Positions 1 to 11,956 of a DNA stretch of 64,000 nucleotides are shown in pieces (the first letter of the stretch is position 1; each line of letters opens with the position of its first letter). Under the pieces are notes generated by a model that saw nothing but the letters and a program-made list of their open reading frames with translations, was not told where the DNA came from and ran no database searches. The DNA comes from Symbiodinium kawagutii (Eukaryota > Sar > Dinophyceae > Suessiales > Symbiodiniaceae), in the NCBI GenBank assembly GCA_009767595.1, contig VSDK01013054.1, positions 68,072 to 132,071 of the forward strand, given 5' to 3'. A program made the position numbers and the translations under genes.

Positions 1-1551
1 CTGAACCGCGAGCTTTGTGAGGCGTGAGCCTTGACGAAGATGAGCGTGGCTGATGGGCCTTTGCTGGCCTGAACCCCGGCTGAACAGCTGACATCAGCTG
101 AGCTATTTCCTTGCAGGCTGTTTTCAAGGCTATTGGATCTATTGGATCTATTGGATCTATTGGATCTATTGGATCTATTGGATCTACTGGATCTACTGAA
201 TCTATATATTGGATCTATTGCGGACGAAGGGTTGCAACGTGGGGCAAATGTGGGGGTGGTGTTGATAAGATTATATAGGATTAGAAGCCCGCAGCGCATG
301 TTGAGAACAAGTGCATTGGACTTGAATACAGCTAGCGAAGTTGCGCGTGAGTGAAAAATATGATTGATTCAGATTGATTCATGTCTTAATGAAGGCGTTT
401 GGGGGTTCCTGCACTGGCTGCACTGGAGCCATGCTTTTTCTAAGCCAAGGTTTCAGTGAGGAGAGCTGCAGTAGAGCGATCATCAGAACTCAGTCCTCAA
501 GGTGGGCTGCTGATGGCTTCGTGGATACCCGTTTCAGCCACTGGCTGCTCACCAGCAGCCCATAACAGCCCTGTTTTGGTACCTTCCTCGTCGACATTTC
601 CACCCTGACCGAGGTTTGTCCAACGTTGCCTGGGAGCTTGCTACGTCTGGAGCTCAGAATGGCCTTGCCATGCGGGTGGCAGCCATGGGCACCCGAGGCT
701 TCAGTGCATGGATGCGCCAGCCAGCTTGGCACCCAGTGTGGCAGCTGGGATTTGGACCACCTCCAAGAGTTGACCAACCAGAAGCTGCACTGCCAAGTTG
801 GTGGTCTCACCATGGTCTGACCATGTGAAAACCACGCGCGCCTTGGGGGGATAACAACATCCAGCTGGGAAACATGTGACGTGATCCGAAGCTGGGTGCA
901 GCATCAAGGCGCGGCACTTGCAGCTGGTGCGCGGAGGAGTTTACGAGAGTTCACCGCGCAGGGGTGGCTTGGCAGAAAGTTTGTGGTTGCTGCTCCTGCC
1001 ACAAGCTATGGCACATCATGAAATCCCATCACAGGTGTTTCAATAGTGAGGATGCCTGTGGACCCCTAGTGAAGACACCATTGGTTGAACTCCAGAAAAG
1101 GTTGATTTGAATTTGCCTGGGGACATTGTTCACATGGTGTTTATACATTGCATTGTGTGCTATGCCATGGTATCATGCATGGACTGCAATGTAAAGTGGT
1201 AGATGCCTGCACCACTTGAGAGAGAGACACACACACAGATAGATAGATAGACAAACAGATAGAGGGATATCAATTTAGGTATAGATAGGTAGAATAGATA
1301 GACAGACCGATAGATGGATAGCTAAGTAATCAATGATAAATGGACAGAGAGAGAGACAGGCAGGCATACAGACAGACAGATATAATGATCAGAAAGGAAA
1401 GTACTCTCATGTCAGATCAATCTGGCAATCCATGTCACGAGCGATTTCCGAACATTTTGCAAATCGCCATTGCCTGAGGCTGGCCAACCTGAGTTAGGCA
1501 GGAATTAGAAGTCTCAAAAAGAAACTTGACACTGGTAAATTGTATCCGTGA
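1..1551. other. Non-coding stretch with a minisatellite and tetranucleotide repeats
   Basis: No convincing gene is visible. From about 127 to 218 a 9-bp unit (CTATTGGAT) is repeated about nine times, slightly diverged at its 3' end; it reads as a Leu-Leu-Asp repeat in one frame, which is a repeat artefact. From about 1213 to 1390 there are degenerate AGAT, GACA and GA tracts. The segment 490-830 is open on both strands in short frames with no recognisable domain. Confidence 0.6.
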
Positions 1552-1776
1552 ATGTCACGGGGAATGGTTAAGTCTCCCATGTATGGACCCGCATTTGTGC
1601 AGCAAGTCGTGCTTTCTTATGCCTCAAAAATTGCTTGCAAACCCAACGAAACAGGGATGCTTTGCGTGTCCTGCTGCTTCTTAGCTTTGGGAGCGACATC
1701 GATTCTCGCCAGCGACAGGAACCTGCCAAGACACGTAGGGCGCCTCAGTGATCAGCAACAAGTAGAACTGCTATGA
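1552..1776 (+). pseudogene. Short ORF resembling the end of the retroelement methyltransferase-like domain
   Basis: An ATG-to-stop ORF of 74 codons. Residues about 6-20 (V-K-S-P-M-Y-G-P-A-F-V-Q-Q-V-V) have the same spacing of K-S, Y, P, F-V and V-V as the segment closing the methyltransferase-like domain of the copia Pol at 18366-22493 (L-K-S-A-F-Y-T-P-T-F-V-K-K-V-V). The frame just upstream has stops and no earlier motif of the domain is seen. It is best read as a decayed fragment of a related element, but the match is short and could be chance. Confidence 0.3.
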
Positions 1777-3660
1777 ACTGCTATGAACTGCCAACATCAA
1801 GGCCGGTGTTGAGCGATCACCATCTTGGTCAAGAGAATGGACATAGCCTGACCAGCGTAGCCATTCCTGGATTATGACCTGTGCAGCTCCAAGGTTTTGC
1901 CGACGTTCCTTTCTTCATTGACGTTGCGCAAGCACTTCTGAGCCCCGGTGGTGCGAAGGCTGCGGTCATGCTGAGTTCAGTGGCCTTCAATTGGATTACT
2001 CTTGGGGCTGCGGGTTGTCACCATTCTAAGGCCACCTCAAATCATCAAGAGTCATGCCTATGACTGGCGTTTCGTCTGTGGATCGTTCCAGAACATCCCC
2101 ACATCATTTCAGTACCATTCTAATTCAAAATCTTGCCATGTACTACAGTGGCTGCCATGGCAGAGTTCAAGATAAGCCCTTTGAAGTTGAATTATTTTCA
2201 GGTTTTCCATGTTTTGGGTGGGGGAATCTTCCGGACATCAGCCCTTTTTCACCGGAGGTCTCTCCGGCAGATGTCCGGGACACCGAGGGAAAGCATGGGA
2301 CACTCAGCTGCGAGGATGTTGTGTACCCAGGTGGCTGGCCTCATGTGGTCCTTGGCCAAGTCCCAGGTTCGAGACGAGGCTGGGAATGGAGGAGAAATAT
2401 GATGCACTTTCTGATAGAAATATATGTAATTTTTTCGAAAATTCTGGAAACTTACAGGTCCCCAAATCAAGAAAAGGTGTGCAACAGGTTCATGATTCCA
2501 GGGGTCCTGAAACTTCTGAAGAAGCATCCACAATGGAGGCAGTATAGTTTAGTCTTCAGATAAGATCATGGGATAACATGACCGATTGACTTCACGTCCG
2601 TTTGCCTTTGTCAAAGGGGCGAATCAAAGAATTTTTTGCACCCGGCGGAAGGCAACCATGCGATTGGCCACGGACGCCTCAATGGCCCAAGCCCTTGGAA
2701 ATTTGGGTGAGAGAGACCCCTTCAGAAGATGTGGGCAATGCGATGATCATACGGGTTTCCTCCCAGAGAAGTTGCATTCTTACCTGCGGAAATAGGGTGA
2801 ATCAGTTTTCAAGAAAGGGACCGATTTCTTGATCTTCCTCAAGACAATGAGACGCGCTGGGTTTGGGTTTTGGAATGCTTCAGACATTGAAACATCAAAC
2901 TTTGAAGATCTTTGAAGGCTGTTCTTGGAATGCTTCGAAAGAGGATCATCATCCCCTGACGTCCCTTCGACACTTCCTCATCTAAGTTCCAAAGATGGTT
3001 GACAACCCGCGCACTGACAGCCAGGGCTCCCCAAGAAACTGGAACCGGCATCGAGGCCATGATGCCCAGACTCAGAGCATAAGACCTGGCGAGGATTTTG
3101 TGGAGATTCGCCAGCCTGTTCCGTGGCAAGCGCGAGAATGATGGGTCCTGGTTCAAGCAAACAAGTGCAAGATCGGGAGCATGCTATACATAAGTAAGGA
3201 ATTGTGCATGCACATGCCCGTGTAAGTACACAAACAACACTGCGCAGGGTGAAATATAGCATCTTGCGTGGATAGTTCATAGGTGTTTTGGCCAGCTTTT
3301 TTGGAATCTGCGGGGGCTTATCTTGTCCCTAAATGAAGTGTGAACGTTACACCGCACAAGTTCCGCGTGATTCACCGATCTGGGGTACAACAGTGGGTGT
3401 GATACTCCTTGTTCGTCAGCCTGAACAGAGCCCCAAGACTTGCAAGACATTTTGTTGAAACAAACAGTTCCATATGGACCCCCCTCCCAAACCATGCTAC
3501 CTACTGAGTCAACCTTTTGATGTTTGGGTCCCACTTGGCCTTTGAGGCTTCACCGGAGCCCAGCGTTTCTGGATCGAGCGGTTGAGCTTGCACGAGATAT
3601 GGCAGTCAGTGCCCGAGTGCTGAGTTGCTTCCCCAACTGAGAGGGAGTCTGGGAGGGTTG
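1777..3660. other. No clear gene; one possible minus-strand exon
   Basis: Mostly short frames broken by stops. On the minus strand, 2955-3145 reads as a plausible soluble alpha-helical segment (R-L-A-N-L-H-K-I-L-A-R-S-Y-A-L-S-L), without a recognised family or confirmed splice sites. A + strand piece around 2300-2395 is also open and exon-like. Nothing here is firm enough to call a gene. Confidence 0.3.
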
Positions 3661-3666
3661 TAAGAG

Positions 3667-3787
3667 TGGTGGCTATGGGTCAATATTAATCAACCAACTA
3701 AGGGGGGATAACCACCAACAACAATAAGGAATATAATGGTTAATGATAAGGAACCAGGGGTACGGGGTTTTGACCCACAGCCTGGTG
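3667..3787. mobile_element. Short inverted-repeat element (MITE-like), family 1, copy A
   Basis: An element of about 111 bp with imperfect terminal inverted repeats: left end GCTATGGGTCAA (3672) and right end TTGACCCACAGC (to 3781/3782). It is flanked by the direct repeat TGGTG (3667-3671 and 3783-3787), consistent with a 5-bp target-site duplication. The interior (GGTTAATGAT, GAACCAGGGGTAC) recurs at 43527-43648 and 61565-61673. It has no coding capacity, so it is probably moved in trans. Confidence 0.7.
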
Positions 3788-5040
3788 AAAATGATGAAGA
3801 TTGAAGAAGCATGGTGAAAAATGAAAAAACATGAAAGCGCACTTGAGAAAGTCGAGATAGGGAACAGCTGTGCACTAACTGTACCCTTAGATGGGTTGGT
3901 CCATGAATAGTAGCACCTACTAACCACCTGGGAGTGGATGGAGAAATGGCTGGGTGCCAGGCCCAGTGTGAGCCGCTGGATGTGGCCAACATGTTGTGGG
4001 CGCATGCGCGCGTTGAGGCCATTGCCTCAGGTTGGCCACCTGGGAACCAGTGGTGAACCATTGTGCAACAGCCCAGGAACCACTGGCTAAGCTGTTCATG
4101 ACCAGCTGTTACTGATTATAGTGTGAATGACTACTGGTCAACCACTAGTTCGAGTCGTTCAGCATGGTTAAGCCGGTAAGCCTTGTTTGACAGTCAAGTA
4201 GCCACTGCTTTGGTTAATCACTAGTGGACCTTTACGTAAGAAAGACATCACTTCGGATGAGAACATGGTCGGAAAGTACGGTCCTTATGGATCCCCATTC
4301 CCTGTCACAGTGATTGGGGGATGGGTTTGGTGGTCGCGGCAACTGGCACCAAAGCTTCCCAATATGAGAGGACAGGTTAGAGGTTGACCTTTGCATATCT
4401 AAAGAAATGGTTAATCGTGGTTAAGATATGTGAAACACCTGAGAGACACTCCAAAAACCGGCAGTCATTCCAAGTCCGGTGAGCGATGATTGATCTTTAG
4501 CAGTTGCAGCACGGACTGAGGTGCGAGATGATGCGGCTATTGCAGCTTTGGCGCGGGAAGCAATTGGCTCAGAATTTCCTTAGGCTCAACTCAAATCTGA
4601 GAAGGCCCAGTGGCACAACCATTTACTTGGACCCCAAGACATTCAGCTCGTCTCCTCATGATACAGATCACCCTGAATGTGGCCAACTAATGTTTATTTT
4701 GTGGAAGCTGAGGGTGTTTCGAATGAGGGCATCCAGTAATGCACAAGTAATATTTCATATGATCATGTCAAACCCCTTGGACATCCTTGGACGCCCTAGC
4801 AAAAAATGATCATGATCATGAATCATGTACAAGTAATATGATTAATATTGTTTATATGATAATGTAACTGCATATGATCGGTCCAAAAAAGTGGTGAAAC
4901 CCTGTGAGCAACGGGATGATTCCGGGGATGGGTGCGCCGGTTCAAGGCCCAGCGGAGGATCAACGAGTTCCCTCCGCAGGAGTCGGGGGTACCTGGCACC
5001 AGACTCGTGGTCACAACTCTGGGAAGGATATGATGGGTTT
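3788..5040. other. No supported gene
   Basis: Short frames only. A 101-codon + frame at 4504-4809 has no motif and overlaps low-complexity AT-rich sequence. Around 4920-5000 two frames are open but nothing is recognisable. Confidence 0.4.
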
Positions 5041-6050
5041 ATACTATGGTTTGCTAATTTAGTATGGTTTACTATGGTTTACTATAGTTTGCCATGGTTT
5101 ACTATGGTTTGCTATGGTTTAGTATGGTTTACCATGGTTTACTATGGTTTGCTATGGTTTACTATGGCTTACTGTGGCTTACTATGGTTTAGTATCGTTT
5201 ACCATGGTTTACTATGGTTTGCTATGGTTTACTATGGCTTACTGTGGCTTACTATGGTTTAGTATCGTTTACCATGGTTTACTATGGTTTGCTATGGTTT
5301 ACTATGGCTTACTTGGTTTACCATGGTTTACTATGGTTTGCTATGGTTTACTATGGCTTACTGTGGTTTACTATGGTTTAGTATGGTTTACCATGGTTTA
5401 CTATGGTTTGCTATGGTTTACTATGGCTTACTGTGGTTTAGTATGGTTTAGTATGGTTTACCATGGTTTACTATGGTTTGCTATGGTTTACTATGGCTTA
5501 CTGTGGTTTACTATGGTTTCGTATGGTTTACCATGGTTTACTATGGTTTGCTATGGTTTACTATGGCTTACTGTGGTTTACTATGGTTTAGTATGGTTTA
5601 CCATGGTTTACTATGGTTTGCTATGGTTTACTATGGCTTGCTGTGGTTTACTATGGTTTAGTATGGTTTACCATGGTTTACTATGGTTTGCTATGGTTTA
5701 CTATGGCTTACTGTGGTTTACTATGGTTTACTATGGCTTACTGTGGTTTAGTATGGTTTGCTATGGTTTACTATGGTTTTACTATGGCTTACTGTGGTTT
5801 ACTATGGTTTACTATGGCTTACTGTGGTTTAGTATGGTTTGCTATGGTTTACTATGGTTTTACTATGGCTTACTGTGGTTTACTATGGTTTACTATGGCT
5901 TACTGTGGTTTAGTATGGTTTGCTATGGTTTACTATGGTTTTACTATGGCTTACTGTGGTTTACTATGGTTTAGTATGGTTTACCATGGTTTACTATGAT
6001 TTGCTATGGTTTACTATGGTTTAGTATGGTTTGCCATGGCTTGCTGTCTT
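5041..6050. repeat. 10-bp minisatellite with 70-bp and 81-bp higher-order repeats
   Basis: About 100 copies of a 10-bp unit, consensus ACTATGGTTT, with variants (AG-, GC-, ACC-start; TGGCTT, TGTGG). Variants recur in fixed order. Between about 5150 and 5700 the pattern repeats every seven units (70 bp). Between about 5700 and 5950 it repeats every eight units plus one T (81 bp; junctions at 5780, 5861, 5942). Because the unit has no stop on the + strand, it yields ORFs of up to 276 codons that are artefacts. Confidence 0.95.
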
Positions 6051-8200
6051 CATTTTTCTGAGTGAGAGTTGGAATTCTCGCAGAAAGTTGGTCTACAACA
6101 TCGGTAAGTTGGTGTACAACAGAATCTATGGAAGAAAACATGAAGACATATGTCCTCTTGTACAACAGAATCAGGTCATTGATTTCCAAGATCGCAATGT
6201 CCTCGTGGCTGCGCGTTTCTCATGGGCAGCTTTCCACCAAGCCCCTGGCGGGAATCCAGTGCTACCCGAGCAAAGGCTTGCCAATGTGGCGTGAGCCGTG
6301 GCAACATTGGATGCCTACGACCAGCCACTGCTAGGCCCCGTGGCAGACGGGCTCGGTGGAGTTGTGGACACCAAATTTTCGTGGATCAAAGTCTTGGATC
6401 CAGACTTAGATGGGACAGTTGATGCGATACAGATATATGAAGATGGTTGAGTAGTTGAGTATGTTCAGTTGCGCAACGATGGCATTTTTCCGTTTCCATT
6501 TGAGTCTGCTGGCCTCCTGTAGTCACGAAAATGCTGCGCAATCATGCGCAATCGGCGATCACATGCCATTCCGCGAAGGGAGTTTGGTTTCTAAGGGGGC
6601 TTTCAACAGTGATGCTCTTGGAAAGTTGGTGGCATGGGGTGGCAACCACAAGGTTTAGCAGTCAGACACTCTTGCAAAGATCTGTGGGAGTTGATAGGCA
6701 CGAGTCACTTTGGAAGGGGACCTGGCTCCATGCTGCTTCACAGCCCCGGCTCCAAGCCCTTGAGTTCTGAGTTGGCTCAAGGAGGGCATCGACAGCAAAG
6801 TGGCTTGAAACAGCTCCGTGCTTGCCCACCCACACCTAAGCCTCAAACCTTTCTCCATCATCCCAACCTCCAAAAGGCGCCGCAAAACACAAAAAAGAAT
6901 TGAGTCTGAGAGTTTTTCATGAAGGAAAGTTGGTAATTCAACCTTAGTAAAGCCATGATTAAGCCATGATTAATCAATGAATAAGCCAATATAAGGCCAT
7001 GATTAAGCCATGATTAAAGCCTAGTAAACCAACATTAAGCCATGATGAGTTCCATCATCAGACCATCAGTTCTCTGTGCCAGGAGCTGTGGGGCTTCGCC
7101 TGGGTGAGGACTTCGCCTCGCAAGACGTTGCCAACAGCTTGTGGAGTCGGGGGAGCCCAAAGGGGAGCCCACAAGGCTGACATGGCAGAATCATCGATGG
7201 TGGGTTCGTTCGTGTTTCTTGGGTTGTTAGGTTTACGTTAGCTGTGCTGGTCTAGGGACGCCCTTGAGTTGCTGGAGTATTTTGGAGGCGCTTTGTCGCT
7301 GATGTTGCGGTTGCTGCTGTTGTTGTTGGTGCTGGTGCTGTCAGGAGACCATGGGAATGGCTGGATATGTCTTGTGTTGCTGTAAACTCAACCGGCGAAC
7401 CGGGGTAGCTGCTCATGGTGAGGTCTTGCGACCGTAGGCGAGGGCCGGCTGGGTTTAGCGTCGAAACACCACTGACACCAGACGACAAGATCGGTCAACC
7501 ATGCCTAACACCGGGGGTTTAGGTTTGATCTGTGAGATTGGATCTCTTGAGAAGGGAGGAGAGTTTGACTTGAAGCCAAATTTTGGGTCCTGACTTCCCT
7601 TGATCGGCAGTCCACCGAAGTCCAGCTTGGAACTCTGCATGAAACTCAGCTCGAAATTCGTCAGGAGTTGAACCCAGACCTCAAAATATCAGAACTTTCA
7701 CATGCGTTCGTATACTTTCAAATACTTTCACAATCTTTCACACATTTTCACACACCTTCACAGACTTTCAGATACTTTCACCCTTCTAGGCTTTGTCTCA
7801 TTCGGTTTGGAAGGAGTATGTTGGGTTCCAAGGCCGACGTGTCAAGCCTGGTAGCAAAGGCCCTTCCAGAGGCTTCGTCACAGGTGTGGATGGCAGCTTG
7901 TTGCGGCAGGGCGCTGCGGCCTACACATGCAGCTTGTCGGAAACCAGAACCCATTTTAGGGTAGCTACGTGGGCAAAGGTTCCCTCCTATTCCACCGTGG
8001 CATGAACTTGCTTGGGGATATTTCTTGGAAAAGTTGGGAAAATATATGTTCACGCGTTCGTGCTATGAGGAAGGGCCTTGCTGATAATGCTGATAGGACG
8101 ATTTCAGAGGGGATCAGTGGATCTCCACTGGCGTCCACTGTTTGGTTCTGCTTATGGTTCAAAGTCGGCCGCTGAGACTGCAACCCACTGCTGCTCCGCC
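6051..8200. other. No supported gene; small repeats
   Basis: The region holds short frames only. At 6950-7040 the motif AAGCCATGATTAA is repeated several times. At about 7690-7785 a degenerate 10-bp unit around ACTTTCA is repeated. A 78-codon minus-strand frame at 7252-7488 is Thr/Ala-rich and unsupported. Confidence 0.4.
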
Positions 8201-8878
8201 ATGGCTGCTGTTTGGCGCTTCTGGGTGTGGTCCTGTCTGAGCTATGCGGTGGCGAAGGAACCTACACCGGTCTACCCCAGGCAGATGAGTTACAGCTGCA
8301 CTATGAAGGTAAAGCCCGGGATCAAGGACATTTTTGCGGGGAACAACTTCACAGGGACGCATTACTTGAACGCAGAGAAGAAGTTGATGCGCACCGAGTG
8401 GTCCATGACTTGTCCCAATGGCAGCTGCGGTCAGTTTGGCTCCTCACCAACCTCCGTAGGCATCAACGCACATGGCGAAGAAGAAACCATGTATCAAACC
8501 TTCGCCAATGAACGACTTCCTCCAGGTCCGGGTGGTGCCTTAGCAGTGCAGTGTCAGAAACTCCCGTTGCATTCCTCGGTTTTCAACGAGAGCTGGGCAG
8601 TGGATGCTCAGTACCGGGGAGTTCACTACCTGGATGGGAGGCTGTGCCATCGTTGGTCCAACACGGTGCCCTGGGCCATTCAGCGAGTGCAGCGGATTTC
8701 AGACTACTACTCGGACTTCTACACCAATCTTCCGGTCGCTTCTATCAGTGCAGATGGTGCCATTGACCTGCGCTACCATACCATCAATGTGGCTCCACAA
8801 CCCGAGGCCTTGTTCGACGTGTCTGGCTTGAACTGCCATGCTCCAAGTGATGAGCTTGAAGCCAGGCTGCTTGTTTGA
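8201..8878 (+). CDS. Secreted Cys-containing glycoprotein, possibly ependymin/LVN-like
   Basis: Encodes 225 residues in one exon. The start is the ATG at 8201 in a good eukaryotic context (GCCATGG); the frame is also open upstream, but the sequence there is not protein-like. Residues 1-18 (MAAVWRFWVWSCLSYAVA) look like a signal peptide. Potential N-glycosylation sites are N-F-T, N-G-S and N-E-S. Cysteines are spread along the chain, including a C-x2-W near the middle and a final C near the C-terminus (S-G-L-N-C). The C-terminal half, with C-H-R-W followed by a Tyr-rich D-Y-Y-S-D-F-Y strand and a late F-D-V-x3-N-C, is reminiscent of ependymin/LVN1.2-type lipid-binding secreted proteins, but this is only a motif-level resemblance. 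It probably acts outside the cell or in the endomembrane system; the ligand is unknown. Confidence 0.6.
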   Translation: MAAVWRFWVWSCLSYAVAKEPTPVYPRQMSYSCTMKVKPGIKDIFAGNNFTGTHYLNAEKKLMRTEWSMTCPNGSCGQFGSSPTSVGINAHGEEETMYQTFANERLPPGPGGALAVQCQKLPLHSSVFNESWAVDAQYRGVHYLDGRLCHRWSNTVPWAIQRVQRISDYYSDFYTNLPVASISADGAIDLRYHTINVAPQPEALFDVSGLNCHAPSDELEARLLV

Positions 8879-10305
8879 GGTGGAAGCCCCGCTGCGAGAC
8901 GCCAGCGTGCCGCAAATCGTTGTACAAAGGAAGCGGCTTAGAACAGAACATTGCAATCATATGCAATCATCACAGAACATTGCAAAAAAGTGCAACAAAA
9001 AGACATAGAAATTAAACAGATTTAAACAGACTGTTTGGTCCCTGATCGCATGATTGACGTCTTCGAATTCATTAGATACTCTTGCCTGGGTGTAGTTTGA
9101 GCTGTATCTATTATATTAATATGTCTTTGATACTCCGATAAAGACACACAGAGGCACACGCAAAGTGGATGAGATATTATGTGCCTATACTATATGTCAT
9201 CGCACGTCGGCAGTCTGTACATCTGGAGATGTATGCATTATTATGCGTTCATGAACCACATGTATTGCCTAATTATCAAACATATCATCCGCACATAGCG
9301 CATCATGCACATACGTGCTCTAAACCTAAGTCGACATAAGTATACATTATATATATATATACAGTATATACATATATATATACAGATGGTATGTATATAC
9401 TGTATGAGTTTATGTCATTCTTGACATTGATGCCCCATCACGCTTATCATGAGTCCGACTTTGCAAATGTCTGTCCGGCCGGGACAGGAATTTGCCAACC
9501 TGGTATGAGCAGCTGCGACTTTGGATTTCAGAGAGGTGACCAGGATACAGGAGGTCATTAGCTGAGGGGGGGAGCTGTCCTCTACAGGTGCCATATGACT
9601 GAACCCAAAAGCCATAGCAATCAAACGGCAATGAAATGGCAATGAAGCAGCAGTCAAGTCAACAACAATCAACATAGCCGACCGGCAAAGAGCCCTTTTG
9701 ACCATTTATTTGGATTGTTCCTTGGTATATGTGGTTACTTTTCGATTTTCGGAGTGCCTAAGGCATTCAAAATTGCTTGAATCTGGTCGAAGTGAATCTC
9801 ATACCTTCCGCAAGCTGGGCCGAACTAATCTAAGCCATTCCAGTCTCTTCTATCCAGTTCGGTTCCTACGCTTGTAAGGATTACATTTCCAATTCAAGCA
9901 AAGCGTCGTACTTTCCTATGCCACCCCAGCCTAATTAGCTTCATGTGGGATACAAGTTATAGATGATCGGCAATAGCTGGGCTTACGAAGGCATTATGAA
10001 CCCATTTGGAGAATTTTGATGGTCGCTGAGGCGATCGATGCTGTGGCTTCTGCAAAGTCCCAGCCCTGATTTGAAGCCACCAAGAGGTTGGTGGCAGTTC
10101 GGACAGCAATGGTTGGTTGGATTTGGTTGGTTGGCTGGCTGGCTGGTTGGTTGGCTGGTTGGTTGGCTGGTTGGTGGATGTTAATGGATGGTTGATAGTT
10201 AGTGGATGGTTAGTGAATGTTGTCGTTGACAGTTACTTGGCTTTGTTTTAGTACCGTACTCGCTGGATTACACACCCAACACTGAGCTCCGGTTTCTATT
10301 CATCA
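8879..10305. other. Non-coding spacer with AT-rich palindromic tract and GGTT repeats
   Basis: No gene is seen. At 9345-9405 there is an alternating TATA/CAGTATATAC tract with dyad symmetry. At about 10110-10175 a GGTT/GGCT tetranucleotide tract occurs just upstream of the two-exon gene at 10306. A 96-codon minus frame at 9415-9705 has no motif. Confidence 0.5.
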
Positions 10306-11106
10306 ATGGCTTCTATGAACAACAATCAACACTTGGGAGCCATCAAGTCCGGTTCGCCGGAAGAACAAGCAGCCAGCCACTACTGGGGACACCAGCCATT
10401 CATATATCTGCAAGGTACGCATTCTTATTCTTGGGAGACGGGGAGGGGTCACAAGCGGAACATTTCGCAAAATGGGCATGTGAACGTCGACAAACGAACA
10501 CATCAATACGACGTTTGGACGTTCAGCACCATAGCGGCTGCATCTGTGTCCATTCGCAAATGAACTGCTACATGAACGCTTCCTAGTGCTTGGATCAGAA
10601 TTTTATTGTACTGTAGTCCTCCCATCGAGTAAGTTTACTGTTCGAGATGTCAATGTTCCTTTGTTCTTCAGCCCCTTTTCGGCTGATGGCAACTTGATCT
10701 TCCAATGCCTTTGGCACTTTAAACATAGACTTGTCTCCAGCCTTCAACATGTCCCATGATTTGCGAAGGCACCATAGATTCATGAAGCTGAAGCTGTTCT
10801 AACATAACAATACGTTTCAAGTCGAACTTTTGCCGGCCAGAGCTCTCCAGAAATTCGGCCACCATCACGCTGGAAGTCGGCTTGCATTCCAATCTGAGCA
10901 TGTGCTTCTTGCTGTATTTTGCTCAAGCACCCCCCTGTGACCGGCCTGCGATAGGCATTGGCACCAACTTCATCCCAACTCCGGTCCCACATTTGTATCA
11001 GCCTAGCACCTACACAGCAGGTGCAACTTGGGATAATACGCCAGCAGCAGATTCTTTCGGGGTGGCAGCCAGAGAAGAAGCCGCCGACCGAGCCAACAGC
11101 CCATGA
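10306..11106 (+). CDS. Two-exon gene for a 95-residue protein of unknown function
   Basis: Exon 1 is 10306-10414, starting at an ATG and ending CAA-G before GTACGC. Exon 2 is 10928-11106. The intron (10415-10927, 513 bp) is GT-AG. Both exon edges have phase 1, so the split codon becomes GCA and the joined frame is exactly 96 codons including TGA. The first exon is polar (M-A-S-M-N-N-N-Q-H) and has aromatic residues near its end (H-Y-W-G-H-Q-P-F-I-Y-L). The second is Pro/Thr/Ala-rich and ends in an acidic Ala/Glu tail. No signal peptide, membrane segment or known domain is visible. The exact phase match is the main support. Confidence 0.5.
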
Positions 11107-11640
11107 CAGCAGCAACACCACGAGCCCAAACAGCTGGCACTCACACCACGACCCAAACCTTGCATAGCACTGACGTCGCGAACTCAGTTGCGGTTGCTCC
11201 GGTTGCTCCGGTTGCTCCGGTTGCTCCGGTTGCTGGTTGTGGAGTCCTTGCCCGGTAAGATTTGAACATCCCGTTGCTGTTCAGAACAGGATATAAGGGA
11301 TTGCAGGCAGGTGTAATTAGGGGTATCCACGTCTATCCACGTTTTTTGTTGGATTATGTAGGATTTTTATTGTGATGCTTAGCTTTTCAGCATGAACAGT
11401 CTGGTCCTTCTAGGTCTCTGAACCGCAACTTGTTTTCTCTGCCTGCGACATGCACAGTACTGAGGCGGAGCCATGTCGTTGGCCGCGTTGCTAAGTCTAG
11501 GGCGGAAAGAGGAGCCAAAGTGGGGACACTCAGAGCCACAAGCTTTTCATAGCATTCCATAGCTGTCGAGGTCTCAACATAAGTGGTTGCTCTCCGAATG
11601 TCCAACCCATCTTCAGCTCTTGGATGTGACCAGTGCACTC
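11107..11640. other. Spacer with a 9-bp tandem repeat
   Basis: At about 11190-11240 the unit GGTTGCTCC is repeated about five times. The remainder has no supported gene; an 87-codon minus frame at 11387-11650 lacks motifs. Confidence 0.5.
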
Positions 11641-11666
11641 TTTGGCTCAAGCAATTTTAGCTCAAG
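11641..11666 (+). other. Tandem relict dinoflagellate spliced-leader sequences
   Basis: TTTGGCTCAAG (11641-11651) is identical to the last 11 nt of the conserved dinoflagellate spliced leader. It is followed at once by GCAATTTTAGCTCAAG (11651-11666, sharing the G), which matches the last 16 nt of the leader at 14 positions. Tandem truncated leaders are the known scar of repeated cycles of trans-splicing, reverse transcription and re-insertion of mRNA in dinoflagellates. An ATG follows 26 nt downstream. Confidence 0.8.
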
Positions 11667-11692
11667 AGTGGTCACTGCCGTCGTTTGCGACT

Positions 11693-11956
11693 ATGGTGTT
11701 TCGATTGCCCTGGAGTTCAGGTCGATTTCTTCCAAGAAGCGCAGCTTTGCAACAGAATCAGCAGAGCAAAACTGCCCCTGACAGTTCCCCGAGCTCCCCC
11801 GCAAACTTTGAGGAAGAAAATGTGAATGAAGGAAGGCAGCCCAAAGGAGCAGCATCACCAGCTGGAGGCTGGCCGTTGCAACCAGAGATGACTGCACGTG
11901 AGAAGGCACAGACCTTTGTTGTCATGTCCGGGTTCCCAATGCCTTTCTTACCCTGA
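11693..11956 (+). CDS. Probable retroposed gene, 87-residue hydrophilic protein
   Basis: A single-exon ORF from ATG 11693 to the stop at 11954-11956, lying 26 nt after the double relict spliced leader. The N-terminus is basic and aromatic (M-V-F-R-L-P-W-S-S-G-R-F-L-P-R-S), which could act as an organelle-targeting segment. The middle is rich in Gln, Ser, Pro and acidic residues and the C-terminus is hydrophobic. No domain is recognised. The absence of introns plus the leader relics suggests a processed mRNA that re-entered the genome, so the gene may be expressed or may be a retropseudogene. The frame is intact. Confidence 0.5.
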   Translation: MVFRLPWSSGRFLPRSAALQQNQQSKTAPDSSPSSPANFEEENVNEGRQPKGAASPAGGWPLQPEMTAREKAQTFVVMSGFPMPFLP